Shown here: in pieces, positions 41,912 to 49,841 of the stretch
Position numbering within the stretch: the stretch's first letter is position 1
How the letters are laid out: every line of letters begins with the position of its first letter
Source: Rhizobacter koreensis
GTDB lineage: Bacteria > Pseudomonadota > Gammaproteobacteria > Burkholderiales > Burkholderiaceae_C
Assembly (NCBI RefSeq): GCF_013366375.1
Contig: NZ_JABWMJ010000004.1
Coordinates: 124,001 to 188,000, forward strand
Direction of reading: 5' to 3'
Length of the DNA stretch: 64,000 bases
Notes under the pieces: generated by a model
The model's database searches: none
What the model was told of the DNA's origin: nothing
Seen by the model: only the letters and a program-made list of their open reading frames with translations
Program-made: the position numbers and the translations under genes

Positions 41912-42784
41912 TCAGGGCTCGGCGTAGCGCCGTTCGATACCGGACCAACGCGCCATGTCGACGGCGGCCTGGCGCTCGGGAAAGCCGATCAGCGTGTCCT
42001 CGATGCCGGCGAGCGAGCCTTCGCGTGCGAGGTGGGCGAGCGTCTTCTGCATCGCGAGCATCGCGGCCTGCAGCGCCGCGTTGGCGTACAGGATGCCGGC
42101 GTAGCCGATGCCGGCGAGCACCGCGCGCGGCAGCATCGGCGTCTTGCCGCCGTGCACCACGTTGCAGAGGTGCGGGCCGGGCAGGCGCTCGGGGATCGCG
42201 CGCAGCTCGGCTTCAGAGGCCGGGGCCTCGACGAAGAGCACGTCGGCGCCGGCTTCGCGGTAGGCAGCGGCGCGGTCGATCGCCGCATCGAAGCCCTCGA
42301 CCGCACGCGCGTCGGTGCGCGCGATCACGAGCAGGCGCGCATCGGCGCGCGCGTCGACAGCCGCCTTGATCTTCTGCACCATCGCGGCGGCGGGGATCAC
42401 CGCCTTGCCGTCGAAGTGCCCGCAGCGCTTGGGGAACACCTGGTCCTCGAGCTGGATCGCGTCGGCGCCGGCGCGCTCGAAGAGGCGCACCGTGCGGACG
42501 AGGTTCATCGCATTGCCGAAGCCGGTGTCGCCGTCGGCGACGATCGGGATCGTGACCGCCTCGCGGCACGCGGCGATGTGGGCTGCGACCTCCGTTGCGG
42601 TGGTCAGACCCATGTCGGGCGCGCCGAGCCACGAATTGGCGATGCCGGCGCCGGTGAGATAGACGACCGGAAAGCCCGCGTCCTCGACCATGCGTGCGGC
42701 GAGCGCGTTGGCCGCGCCCGGGATGACCAAGCCCGCGCCCGGCGACAGCAGGTCGGCGAGGGTGCGGTGGCTCGAAGAGGACAT
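41912..42784 (-). CDS. Isocitrate lyase/PEP mutase-family lyase
   Basis: A 290-residue TIM-barrel enzyme. It shows LVIPGAANALAARMVEDAGFPVVYLTGAGI, the metal-binding DGDTGFGNAMN and EDQVFPKRCGHFDGK. The KRCGH form is that of methylisocitrate and dimethylmalate lyases. Likely reactions are C-C cleavage of a 2-methyl- or 2,3-dimethylmalate-type acid, or oxaloacetate decarboxylation. ATG 42784 lies 44 bases from a near-consensus GntR-type box. A lyase releasing pyruvate plus a short acid would fit with the methylacyl-CoA racemase downstream, as inference. Confidence 0.88.
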   Translation of the reverse strand: MSSSSHRTLADLLSPGAGLVIPGAANALAARMVEDAGFPVVYLTGAGIANSWLGAPDMGLTTATEVAAHIAACREAVTIPIVADGDTGFGNAMNLVRTVRLFERAGADAIQLEDQVFPKRCGHFDGKAVIPAAAMVQKIKAAVDARADARLLVIARTDARAVEGFDAAIDRAAAYREAGADVLFVEAPASEAELRAIPERLPGPHLCNVVHGGKTPMLPRAVLAGIGYAGILYANAALQAAMLAMQKTLAHLAREGSLAGIEDTLIGFPERQAAVDMARWSGIERRYAEP

Positions 42785-42827
42785 CGGGAGGTGAACGCGA
42801 GGCGGCAGGCGGGGGTCGGAGCTCGAA

Positions 42828-42838
42828 AGGTTATACCA
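42828..42838. promoter_or_regulatory. GntR-type operator, one mismatch
   Basis: Plus strand AGGTTATACCA. Read leftward it is TGGTATAACCT, one base from the consensus, and it contains a TATAAC that can serve as the -10 of the lyase gene starting at 42784. Confidence 0.55.
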
Positions 42839-43004
42839 TTCGCACCATCAGCTGCAAACCGATCGGATCTCGGGGTACGAGCAGGCGAGGCGTGACACCT
42901 CGCGCTCTCGGTCCGGACGTGTCCGGGGCCCGGAAGCTCGAGCCCACGATTACCCGAAGGAGCGGGCCCGGGCCAGTGCTCTGGGTCGTCAGCCGAGCCG
43001 ACCG

Positions 43005-43811
43005 CTAGGCAGCCTGGTCGTAGCCCGCCTCGCCCGGCAGCAGCACGCCGGCGATGCGCCCCTCGGCATCGCGCGCGAGACGCGGATGCAGCGGCGGCAG
43101 ATGGCGCTGCGCCGCCGCGTGCGCGAGCAGCGCGGCCGCCCCACGCGCTTCGAACCGCAACAGCGAGCGGACGGTGGTGCGCGTCGCGAACTCCATCGGG
43201 AACGCGCCGGCCGCATGTGCCGCGAGGGCCGGGCCCGGGCGCACCCAGGCCAGCGTGGTGGTTTCGCCGGCGTCGACCTCCGGCACCTGGCCGTGGGGCG
43301 CAGCGGCAACGAAGAACAGGGTGTCGAAGCGCTTGGGCATGCCGACCGGCGTGACCCAGTGGCTCCAAGGCTGCAGCGCGCGGGTCGCGAGCGGCAGGCC
43401 GATCTCGGCCGCCAGCACTGCGAACGCCTCGCCCGCGTGAAGGCGGCGCCGCATCCTCGCGAGCACGGCGGCGTCCGGTGCCTGGGCTGCACCCAGCCAC
43501 AGCCCGCACTCCTCGAAGCATTCGCGCAGCGCGGCCACGGCATGCCCGAGCGCGTGTTCGCCGACCTCGGTGACGGCGCCGATGCGGTCGGCGATGCTCG
43601 CCGCAGGCTCGTCGCAGAGCGTCGCGCACGCCGTGTCGGCATCGCTCGCGTCGACCGCGCCACCCGGGAACACGTAGGCGCCGGGCATGAAGCTCGCCTG
43701 CAGCGAGCGGCGCAGCATCAGCACCTCGAGCCCGCCGTCGCCATCACGCACGACGAGGGTGGTCGACGCGGCACGCGGCGTCACCGGCGGCGGGACGGTG
43801 CTGGCGCTCAT
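43005..43811 (-). CDS. NUDIX hydrolase
   Basis: A 268-residue NUDIX protein of the larger type related to CoA/ADP-ribose pyrophosphatases. The start STTLVVRDGDGGLEVLMLRR leads to MPGAYVFPGGAVD, and the NUDIX helix AAVRECFEECGLWL appears as ALRECFEECGLWLG, giving the REx2EExG metal site. A later conserved WSHWVTPVGMPKRFDTLFFV is shared with the N-terminal domain of the fusion at 46456. It may hydrolyse CoA derivatives in this CoA-rich region. ATG 43811 is divergent from the second tailed GntR gene, with a near-consensus box between. Confidence 0.87.
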   Translation of the reverse strand: MSASTVPPPVTPRAASTTLVVRDGDGGLEVLMLRRSLQASFMPGAYVFPGGAVDASDADTACATLCDEPAASIADRIGAVTEVGEHALGHAVAALRECFEECGLWLGAAQAPDAAVLARMRRRLHAGEAFAVLAAEIGLPLATRALQPWSHWVTPVGMPKRFDTLFFVAAAPHGQVPEVDAGETTTLAWVRPGPALAAHAAGAFPMEFATRTTVRSLLRFEARGAAALLAHAAAQRHLPPLHPRLARDAEGRIAGVLLPGEAGYDQAA

Positions 43812-43886
43812 GGCGTGGCGTGCTGGTGGGCGTGGGGAGCGAGCATCGGTGTCTTGGCCTTGCAATGCAAAGAAGAGACGAGGCAA

Positions 43887-43897
43887 TGGTAGTACCG
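43887..43897. promoter_or_regulatory. GntR-type operator, one mismatch
   Basis: TGGTAGTACCG, one base from consensus, lies between the divergent NUDIX gene (start 43811) and the GntR regulator (start about 44009). It would allow the regulator to control itself and the NUDIX gene. Confidence 0.5.
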
Positions 43898-44008
43898 GTG
43901 AGCCAGCTCCAGCCGCCGACGGGGGCGCCGCGCCGACCTCGCGCCGTATGATCCCGCCGCGTGCGCGTGCCTGCCGTGTGCGACGCGACCCATGACCGAG
44001 GTTTCCCT

Positions 44009-44917
44009 TTGCCCAGCTCCAAGACCGACCCCGCCGACGCCGACCTGCCGCAGCCGCCCGCGACCTTCAAGGCGATCCGCTCGGCCCGTGCCTTCGAGGA
44101 GATCGCGGCGCAGATCCGCAGCGAGCTGATCGCCGGGCGACTGAAGATCGGCAGCCGCCTGCCGTCGGAGCGCGCCCTTTCCGAGCAGTTCGGGGTGTCG
44201 CGCAACACGCTGCGCGAGGCGCTCCGCTCGCTCGAGCACGCCGGGCTGATCCGGCTGCAGAAGGGCGCCAGCGGCGGCGCGTTCATCAGCGAGCGCAGCG
44301 GCGACGCCATCGTCACCGGGCTGCTCGACCTCTACCACGTGGGCTCGATCCAGCCCGCCGAGCTGACGCAGGCGCGCATCTGGCTCGAGTCGATCATCGT
44401 GCGCGAGGCGTGCGTGCGCGCGAGCGCCGACGACATCGCCGACCTGCATCGCAACATCGACGAGGCCGCCGAGGCGCATTCGCGCGGCGACTTCCCGCTG
44501 CGCGCCGAGAAGCACCTCGAGTTCCACCGCATCCTCGCGCGCATCGCCGGCAACCCGATCATGGTGATCGTGATGAACGGCGTGCTCGACGTGCTGCACC
44601 ATTTCGTGCAGACCATCGGCGAGTATCCCAACACCTTCGTGCTGCCGTCGCGGCGCCGCTTCATGAAGCACCTCGAGGACGGCGACGTCAACGCCGCGGT
44701 CGAGGAGATGGAGACCAGCCTCAAGCGCCTGCAGCGCACCTACCTCTCGCGCGTGGGCGGCGAGGGAGCAGACGCTGCACCGCGCGCGGCGCGCGGCGCC
44801 GCAGCACCCAAGGCGTCCACCCCCGCGGAGAAGACCGCCGAGAAGGCGCCGCAGGAGGCGGGCGGGAAGGCGGCGGCGAGGGCGCCGCGCAGGACGCGGA
44901 CCACGGGCGCGGCCTGA
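44009..44917 (+). CDS. GntR/FadR-type transcriptional regulator with an Ala/Lys/Arg-rich tail
   Basis: A roughly 302-residue regulator. The winged helix has GRLKIGSRLPSERALSEQF and SRNTLREALRSLEHAGLI; an FCD-like helical domain follows to about residue 245. The last 55 residues are Ala, Pro, Lys, Glu and Arg, ending RAPRRTRTTGAA, a shorter version of the tail on the regulator at 25238. The start is uncertain: TTG 44009 has GAGG seven bases before it, while GTG 43961 would add 16 residues. It is divergent from NUDIX and lies about 550 bases before a Bug gene. Its sequence places it in the FadR/PdhR branch, whose operators are of the TGGTNNNACCA type. Confidence 0.85.
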   Translation: MPSSKTDPADADLPQPPATFKAIRSARAFEEIAAQIRSELIAGRLKIGSRLPSERALSEQFGVSRNTLREALRSLEHAGLIRLQKGASGGAFISERSGDAIVTGLLDLYHVGSIQPAELTQARIWLESIIVREACVRASADDIADLHRNIDEAAEAHSRGDFPLRAEKHLEFHRILARIAGNPIMVIVMNGVLDVLHHFVQTIGEYPNTFVLPSRRRFMKHLEDGDVNAAVEEMETSLKRLQRTYLSRVGGEGADAAPRAARGAAAPKASTPAEKTAEKAPQEAGGKAAARAPRRTRTTGAA

Positions 44918-45029
44918 GCGTCGGTCGCGCGCTGCACGGCAGCGCCGCGGGACGCGCCGCCGTCGCGCGACCGCCGGCGCGTCCCTACGCCCGGGCTCCG
45001 GCTCCGGGCAACTCCCGGGGCGCGCTGCA

Positions 45030-45076
45030 TTGACACCGTGCGGGGCGCTGCCTAGCATTCGGCAATGGTTGAACCA
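45030..45076 (+). promoter_or_regulatory. Consensus -35, -10 and exact GntR/FadR-type operator
   Basis: TTGACA (45030-45035), 17 bases and TAGCAT (45053-45058) form the best promoter in the window. The exact box TGGTTGAACCA at 45066-45076 lies at the expected transcription start. The transcript would cross the CoA-transferase remnant and reach the Bug gene at 45464. Confidence 0.72.
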
Positions 45077-45180
45077 AGCGCTGCCCGGGCACCGTCCGCC
45101 TTTCGTCGAGCGGCCGCGACTGGCGAGCCGTCGGCGCTCGGCGAGCTGCTCTCGGTGCTGCCGACGCGCCACATGGCCCG

Positions 45181-45419
45181 ATCCCTGCCCTCGGCACCGA
45201 GCTGGCGCGCCACGCCCCCGCGCACGATCAGCCGCTGCCCACCGGGCCGGGCGAGCGCACGTTCTTCGCGGTGCCGGCGCTCCGGCCCGACGTCCGCCTG
45301 ATCCGCGCGCAGCAGGCCGACGAGTACGGCACGTGCAGCACCTCGCGTTGCCGTTCTTCGACGTGATGGCCGCGCAGGCGTCGCGTCACGTCGTCGTTTC
45401 GGTCGGCCGCGTCGTGTCG
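45181..45419 (+). pseudogene. Frameshifted fragment of a family I CoA-transferase, subunit A type
   Basis: From 45181 one frame reads IPALGTELARHAP, then ERTFFAVPALRPDVRLIRAQQADEYG, typical of glutaconate/3-oxoacid CoA-transferase A subunits. At about 45331 one base is missing, and the next frame continues the family pattern: VQHLALPFFDVMAAQASRHVVVSVGRVV. The Asn codon expected between Tyr-Gly and Val-Gln (EYGNVQ) has only two bases left. The N-terminal half and the C-terminal end are absent, and the upstream frame ALGELLSVLPTR may be a further shifted piece. This is a decayed gene sitting between a good promoter and the Bug gene at 45464. Confidence 0.65.
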
Positions 45420-45463
45420 TGCCGCATCCTGGCACGCTCGCCAGCACACCAGAGGAGACAAGC

Positions 45464-46459
45464 ATGAGCCGTTTCGTTCACGGGCGCCCCACGCGGCGCC
45501 GCACGCTGCTCGGGGCCGTTGCCGCGGCGGCGCTGGCCCTGCCCCTGGCGGCCATCGGTCAGACCTTTCCGACCAAGCCGGTCACGATTGTCGTGCCGTA
45601 TCCACCCGGCGGCACCACCGACGTGCTCGCGCGGGTGATGCAGGAGCCGCTGCAGAAACTGCTCGGGCAGCCGGTGCTGATCGACAACCGGCCGGGCGCG
45701 TCGGGCACGCTGGGGGCGCGCATGGTCGCGCGGGCGCCCGCCGACGGTCACACGCTGCTGTTCCCCAACAACGGCCTCGTGATCGCGCCGCACGTCACCA
45801 AGGAGGCCGGCTACGCGCCGCTGACCGACTTCGCGCCCGTTTCGCTGGTCTCGCTGCAGCCGATGGTGCTGGTCGTCAACCCGGCGATGCCGGCCAGGAA
45901 CGTGCGCGAGCTCCTCGATTACGCGAAGGCGAACCCGGGCAAGGTCAACTACGCGAGTGCCGGGCCGGCGTCGTTCGGGCACCTGTCGACCCTGCTGCTG
46001 GCACGCAGTGCCAACGCCAACATGACGCACATCCCGTACAAGGGCCAGGCCCCGACCACGCAGGCGGTGCTGACCGGCGAGGTGCAGATGCTGCTCACGA
46101 CGACGTCGTCGCAGATGGCGGGCTTCATCAAGGAAGGCAAGCTCCGCCTGATCGGCGTCAGCTCGGAGCAGCCGTCGCCGCTGGTGCCGGGAACGCCGCC
46201 GATCAACCAGACCGTTCCGGGCTTCAACGCCGAGGTCTGGTTCGCCCTGTTCGCACCGGCCGGAACGCCGCGTGATACGGTCGGGCGCCTGAACGAGGCC
46301 GTCGGCAAGGTGCTCGCGATGCCCGACGTTCGCGCCAGGTTCGAGGCCGCGGGCGGCCTGGCGGCCGGCAGCAGCCCCGAGCAGCTCGCCGGCCGAGTCG
46401 CGACCGAATACAACAGCTGGGCGACCATCGTGAAGGACGCCAACATCAAGCCCGAATGA
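45464..46459 (+). CDS. Bug-family tripartite tricarboxylate receptor
   Basis: Periplasmic receptor of 331 residues. ATG 45464 follows an AGAGGAG site. The signal begins with RRRTLLGAVAAAALALPLAAIGQ; the Arg-Arg-Arg start could direct Tat export. Family marks are VTIVVPYPPGGTTD, VLIDNRPGASG, RAPADGHTLLF, GKVNYASAG and HIPYKGQAP. The stop overlaps the ATG of the NUDIX-MBL fusion by four bases. It should be read from the promoter at 45030 through the CoA-transferase remnant. Confidence 0.9.
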   Translation: MSRFVHGRPTRRRTLLGAVAAAALALPLAAIGQTFPTKPVTIVVPYPPGGTTDVLARVMQEPLQKLLGQPVLIDNRPGASGTLGARMVARAPADGHTLLFPNNGLVIAPHVTKEAGYAPLTDFAPVSLVSLQPMVLVVNPAMPARNVRELLDYAKANPGKVNYASAGPASFGHLSTLLLARSANANMTHIPYKGQAPTTQAVLTGEVQMLLTTTSSQMAGFIKEGKLRLIGVSSEQPSPLVPGTPPINQTVPGFNAEVWFALFAPAGTPRDTVGRLNEAVGKVLAMPDVRARFEAAGGLAAGSSPEQLAGRVATEYNSWATIVKDANIKPE

Positions 46460-48153
46460 ACCGTTCCGACGCGCCACCCGCCGCACCGCACCCCCGCGCT
46501 GCGGCTTCGCTGATCGTCCTGCGCGACGCGCCTGGCGGCATGCAGGTGCTGCTGCTGCGGCGCGCGGACCGGCCCGGCGATCAGAACAGCGGCGCTGCCG
46601 TGTTCCCCGGGGGCCTGCTCGACCCGCCCGACCGCGAGCACTACCCGCGCTGCCACGGCCTCGACGACCGGGCCGCGAGCGCGCGCCTCGGCGTCGCCGA
46701 GCACGGCCTGCAGTACTGGGTGGCGGCCGTGCGCGAGTGCTTCGAGGAGTCCGGGCTGCTCTTCGCGACCACGCGCGACGGTCGCCCGGTCGACCTCGGT
46801 CAGGTCGACTTCGACGCGCTCGTCGCGATGCGGCGCGACCTGCACGCCGGGCGCATCGACCTCGCGGCGGTGTGCGATCGGCTCGGCGTCTCGCTGGCGC
46901 TCGGCGAGCTCGCGTACCACAGCCACTGGATCACGCCCAAGGGCATGCCGAAGATCTTCGACACGCGCTTCTTCGTCGCGCGCGCGCCCGAGCGGCAGGT
47001 CGCGATCCACGACGCCACCGAAAACGTCGAACTGCTCTGGCTGACGCCTGCCGAGGCGCTCGACCCGGCACGCGGGCTGCGCCTGCTCAACGTCACCGAG
47101 CACACGCTGCGCCGGCTTGCCCAGTTCCCGAGCGCCGATGCGGCGGTGGCGGCGGCGCGCGCGACAGCGGTCGTTCCGCTGATGCGGCCGCGCGTTGCGC
47201 GCGTCGGGGGCGAGCGGCACGTGCTCAACCCGGGCGACGCGGCGTACGCCGAAATCGGCCGGCTCGACCCCGATGGTCTCGGTCGGACCGATGCGGAGCT
47301 CACGCCGGGCCGCGCCGTGTGGCTGTCGCCCCGCGTGCTGCGCGTCACGGCCGACAACGGCAACCTCATGACCGGGCCGGGCACCAACAGCTACTTCGTC
47401 GGCACCCCGGGCGGCGACGAGTGGGCCCTGCTCGACCCGGGGCCGGCCGACGCCGCGCATCTGCAGGCCTTGCGTGATGCGGCGCCCGGCCGGGTGACGC
47501 GCCTCGTCGTCACCCATACGCACCGCGACCATTCGCCCGGGGTGGCGGCGCTGCGCGAGGCGTGGCATGCGCGCGTCGTCGGGCGCGTCGCCGACCATTC
47601 CGAAGGACAGGACGCGAGCTTCGTTCCCGAGCACGTGCCCGCCGACGGCGAGCGCATCCGGCTCGGGCCCGACGCGACCCTGCGCTGCGTGCACACGCCG
47701 GGCCACGCCAGCAACCACATTTGCTATCTGCTCGAAGAGGAGAAGCTCCTCTTCACCGGCGACCACCTGATGCAGGGCACGACCGTCGTCATCAACCCGC
47801 CCGATGGCGACATGGCGGTCTACCTCCGCTCGCTCGAACGGCTGCTCGGCGAAGAGCTCGAATGGCTCGCCCCGGGACACGGCTTCCTGATGGACGCGCC
47901 GCACGACGTGATCCGCGCAACCATCGCCCACCGCCTCGCGCGCGAGGCGCGGGTGCTCGAGGACGTGCAGCGCAACGGCCCTTCCGACGAGGCGTCGATG
48001 GTCACGCGCGTCTACGCCAGCACGCACCCGCGCCTGCACGGCGTCGCGCTGCGCTCGCTGCGCGCGCACCTCTACAAGCTCGAAGCCGAAGGCGCCGTGC
48101 GGCGCGACGGCGAGGGCCGCTGGGCCGCGGCGATCGAGCGTCACGCGGCCTGA
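46456..48153 (+). CDS. NUDIX domain fused to a metallo-beta-lactamase-fold hydrolase
   Basis: A 565-residue two-domain enzyme. Residues about 15-255 are a NUDIX domain (AAVFPGGLLDPP, then AAVRECFEESGLLF with the metal site, and WITPKGMPKIFDTRFFV), clearly related to the stand-alone NUDIX at 43005. Residues about 290-560 are a LACTB2-like MBL domain with the zinc motif THTHRDHSPG, a later PGHASNHICY and the metal Asp in FTGDHLM. The C-terminus carries a winged-helix-like tail (LRAHLYKLEAEGAVRRDGEGRW). Plausible substrates are CoA or acyl-CoA derivatives, hydrolysed at the diphosphate and the thioester; this is inference. The start overlaps the Bug stop by four bases. Confidence 0.87.
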   Translation: MNRSDAPPAAPHPRAAASLIVLRDAPGGMQVLLLRRADRPGDQNSGAAVFPGGLLDPPDREHYPRCHGLDDRAASARLGVAEHGLQYWVAAVRECFEESGLLFATTRDGRPVDLGQVDFDALVAMRRDLHAGRIDLAAVCDRLGVSLALGELAYHSHWITPKGMPKIFDTRFFVARAPERQVAIHDATENVELLWLTPAEALDPARGLRLLNVTEHTLRRLAQFPSADAAVAAARATAVVPLMRPRVARVGGERHVLNPGDAAYAEIGRLDPDGLGRTDAELTPGRAVWLSPRVLRVTADNGNLMTGPGTNSYFVGTPGGDEWALLDPGPADAAHLQALRDAAPGRVTRLVVTHTHRDHSPGVAALREAWHARVVGRVADHSEGQDASFVPEHVPADGERIRLGPDATLRCVHTPGHASNHICYLLEEEKLLFTGDHLMQGTTVVINPPDGDMAVYLRSLERLLGEELEWLAPGHGFLMDAPHDVIRATIAHRLAREARVLEDVQRNGPSDEASMVTRVYASTHPRLHGVALRSLRAHLYKLEAEGAVRRDGEGRWAAAIERHAA

Positions 48154-48158
48154 CGTCC

Positions 48159-48179
48159 GGCGCGACGCGCGATCGCGCC
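48159..48179. terminator. Stem-loop between convergent genes
   Basis: GGCGCGA (48159-48165) pairs with TCGCGCC (48173-48179) across a 7-base loop, between the stops of the NUDIX-MBL gene (48153) and the DUF35 gene (48193). Confidence 0.4.
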
Positions 48180-48192
48180 GAGCGCGGCCCGG

Positions 48193-48591
48193 TCAGGCCG
48201 GCCGGAACATCGGCAGCGCGCCGCCGCCTTCGGTGGGCTTGAAGCACACCGTCACCCGGTCGCCGATGCGGATTGCGTCGAGGTCGCAGTCGACGATGTT
48301 GGTGAGCATCGTCACGCCCTCGTCGAGCGTCACGTAGGCGATCGCATACGGAATCGGGCCGGCGCGCCGCGTCACGCTCACGCTGTAGACGGTGCCCTGG
48401 CCCGACGCGTCGACCCATTCGGTGTCGCCCATGCAGAACGGGCAGATCGGCCGGGGGTACCAATGCGGCTTCGCGCACGCCGTGCAGCGGCGGATGCGCA
48501 GCACGCCATCCTTCGCGCCGGCGAAGAACGGCTCGGTCACGGGGTCGACCGCATTGGCGGCGAGCGGGCGGTCCTGGTGCAGCGTCGTCAT
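48193..48591 (-). CDS. DUF35-type OB-fold protein with zinc ribbon
   Basis: A 132-residue protein with an N-terminal helix and a zinc ribbon (RCTACAKPHWYPRPICPFC, two Cys-x-x-Cys pairs), then an OB fold (GTVYSVSVTRR, PYAIAYVTLDEG, RIGDRVTVCF). Such proteins pair with thiolase-like proteins as acyl-CoA-binding partners, and in some systems the pair is a retro-aldolase. ATG 48591 lies four bases after the stop of the thiolase-like gene, so the two should be made together. Confidence 0.88.
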   Translation of the reverse strand: MTTLHQDRPLAANAVDPVTEPFFAGAKDGVLRIRRCTACAKPHWYPRPICPFCMGDTEWVDASGQGTVYSVSVTRRAGPIPYAIAYVTLDEGVTMLTNIVDCDLDAIRIGDRVTVCFKPTEGGGALPMFRPA

Positions 48592-48595
48592 CGGC

Positions 48596-49765
48596 TCACT
48601 CCCGTTCCATGATGAGCGTCGCGCTGCCATGGCGCGATCCGAGCAGGCCGCCGGTGCCCTGCGCGAGCGCCAGGCGGCAGTCGCGCACCTGCACCGCCGG
48701 GTGGGCCTCGCCGCGCAACTGGCGCACCGCCTCGATCACCTTGGTCATGCCGCCGCGGTTGGCCGGGTGGTTGTTGCACAGGCCCCCGCCGTCGGTGTTG
48801 AAGGGGAGCCTGCCGACGCCCGCGATCAGGTTGCCGTCGGCGACGAAGCGGCCGCCTTCGCCCTTGGCGCAGAAGCCCAGGTCCTCGAGCTGGATCAGCA
48901 CGGTGATCGTGAAGCTGTCGTAGATCGACGCGTACTGGATGTCGGCCGGGCTGACGCCGGCCTCCTCGAATGCGCGCGGGCCGCTCAGGGCCGCGCCCGA
49001 CCACGTGAGATCGACGTGGCCGCCGAGCTGGCCCTTGACCGTCTCGCCGGCGCCGAGCACGTTGACCACCGGGCGCGCGAGCGAGCGCGCGACCTCGGGC
49101 CGGGTGACGACCAGGGCGCCGCCGCCGTCGCTGACCACGCAGCAGTCGAGCTTGTGCAGCGGGTCGCTGATCATCGGCGAGCCCAGCACCTCGTCGACGC
49201 TCACCACCTCGCGCAGCATCGCGTGCGGGTTGTGCTGGGCGTGGGTCGACGCGGCGACCTTGATCCACGCGAGCTGCTCGGCGGTGGTGCCGAACTCGTG
49301 CATGTGACGCGCCGCCGCGAGCGCGTACATGTTGACCGTGACCGGGCCGTACGGCATCTCCCACGGCACGTCGGGCGTGGTCGGCGTGGCAAAGCGCGGC
49401 GCGACGCCGCTCGAGCCTTCGCTGCGCGGGCGGCCGGCGAGCGTGACGAGCGCGACGTCGCACTTGCCGAGCGCGATCGCCTCGGCGGCATGCGCCACGT
49501 GCACCAGGTACGCGGAGCCGCCGGTGTCGGTGCTGTCGACGTGGCGCAGCCTGGTGAGAGCGAGGTAGTCGGCCATGCTGTTCGGGCCGAGCCCGGGTGC
49601 GTCGCCGGCGCAGAAGTAGCCGTCGACGTCCTGCAGCGTGAGGCCGGCGTCGAGCAGCGCGCCGCGCGCGCACTCGGCGTGCAGCTGCGCCACCGTCTTG
49701 TCGGGCGCCTTGCGCGTGGGGTGCTCGAAGGCGCCGGCGATGCAGGCGCGGCGGCGGATCGTCAT
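48596..49765 (-). CDS. Thiolase-like (SCP2-thiolase family) protein without the canonical nucleophilic Cys
   Basis: A 389-residue thiolase-fold protein. The N-terminal half has QLHAECARGALLDAGLTLQDVDGYF, and the C-terminal half has SIYDSFTITVLIQLEDLGF and NTDGGGLCNNHPANRGG. Where thiolases carry the nucleophilic Cys the sequence reads DTGGSAYLVHVAHAAEAI, so by eye the Cys is replaced by Gly. This is the pattern of SCP2-like and Ltp2-like proteins that act with DUF35 partners in C-C bond cleavage. Beta-ketothiolase activity is therefore doubtful. ATG 49765 is 44 bases from an exact GntR-type box; the DUF35 gene follows. Confidence 0.85.
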   Translation of the reverse strand: MTIRRRACIAGAFEHPTRKAPDKTVAQLHAECARGALLDAGLTLQDVDGYFCAGDAPGLGPNSMADYLALTRLRHVDSTDTGGSAYLVHVAHAAEAIALGKCDVALVTLAGRPRSEGSSGVAPRFATPTTPDVPWEMPYGPVTVNMYALAAARHMHEFGTTAEQLAWIKVAASTHAQHNPHAMLREVVSVDEVLGSPMISDPLHKLDCCVVSDGGGALVVTRPEVARSLARPVVNVLGAGETVKGQLGGHVDLTWSGAALSGPRAFEEAGVSPADIQYASIYDSFTITVLIQLEDLGFCAKGEGGRFVADGNLIAGVGRLPFNTDGGGLCNNHPANRGGMTKVIEAVRQLRGEAHPAVQVRDCRLALAQGTGGLLGSRHGSATLIMERE

Positions 49766-49808
49766 GGGCGGCTCTCGGTTGACGCTCTGGAGAGGTCCAG
49801 CATATCAT

Positions 49809-49819
49809 TGGTTCTACCA
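49809..49819. promoter_or_regulatory. GntR/FadR-type operator, exact TGGTNNNACCA
   Basis: TGGTTCTACCA lies between the thiolase/DUF35 pair (leftward, start 49765) and the SDR (rightward, start 49842). Read leftward it is followed by ATGATATGCT, an extended -10 placed as at 29775. Confidence 0.78.
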
Positions 49820-49841
49820 TCGAACAACGACAGGAACTCCG

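Noticed and set aside
45052..45465. Possible minus-strand gene in the gap before the Bug gene at 45464
   Set aside because: The frame is Arg/Ala-rich without motifs, while the plus strand carries recognisable CoA-transferase segments in two frames.
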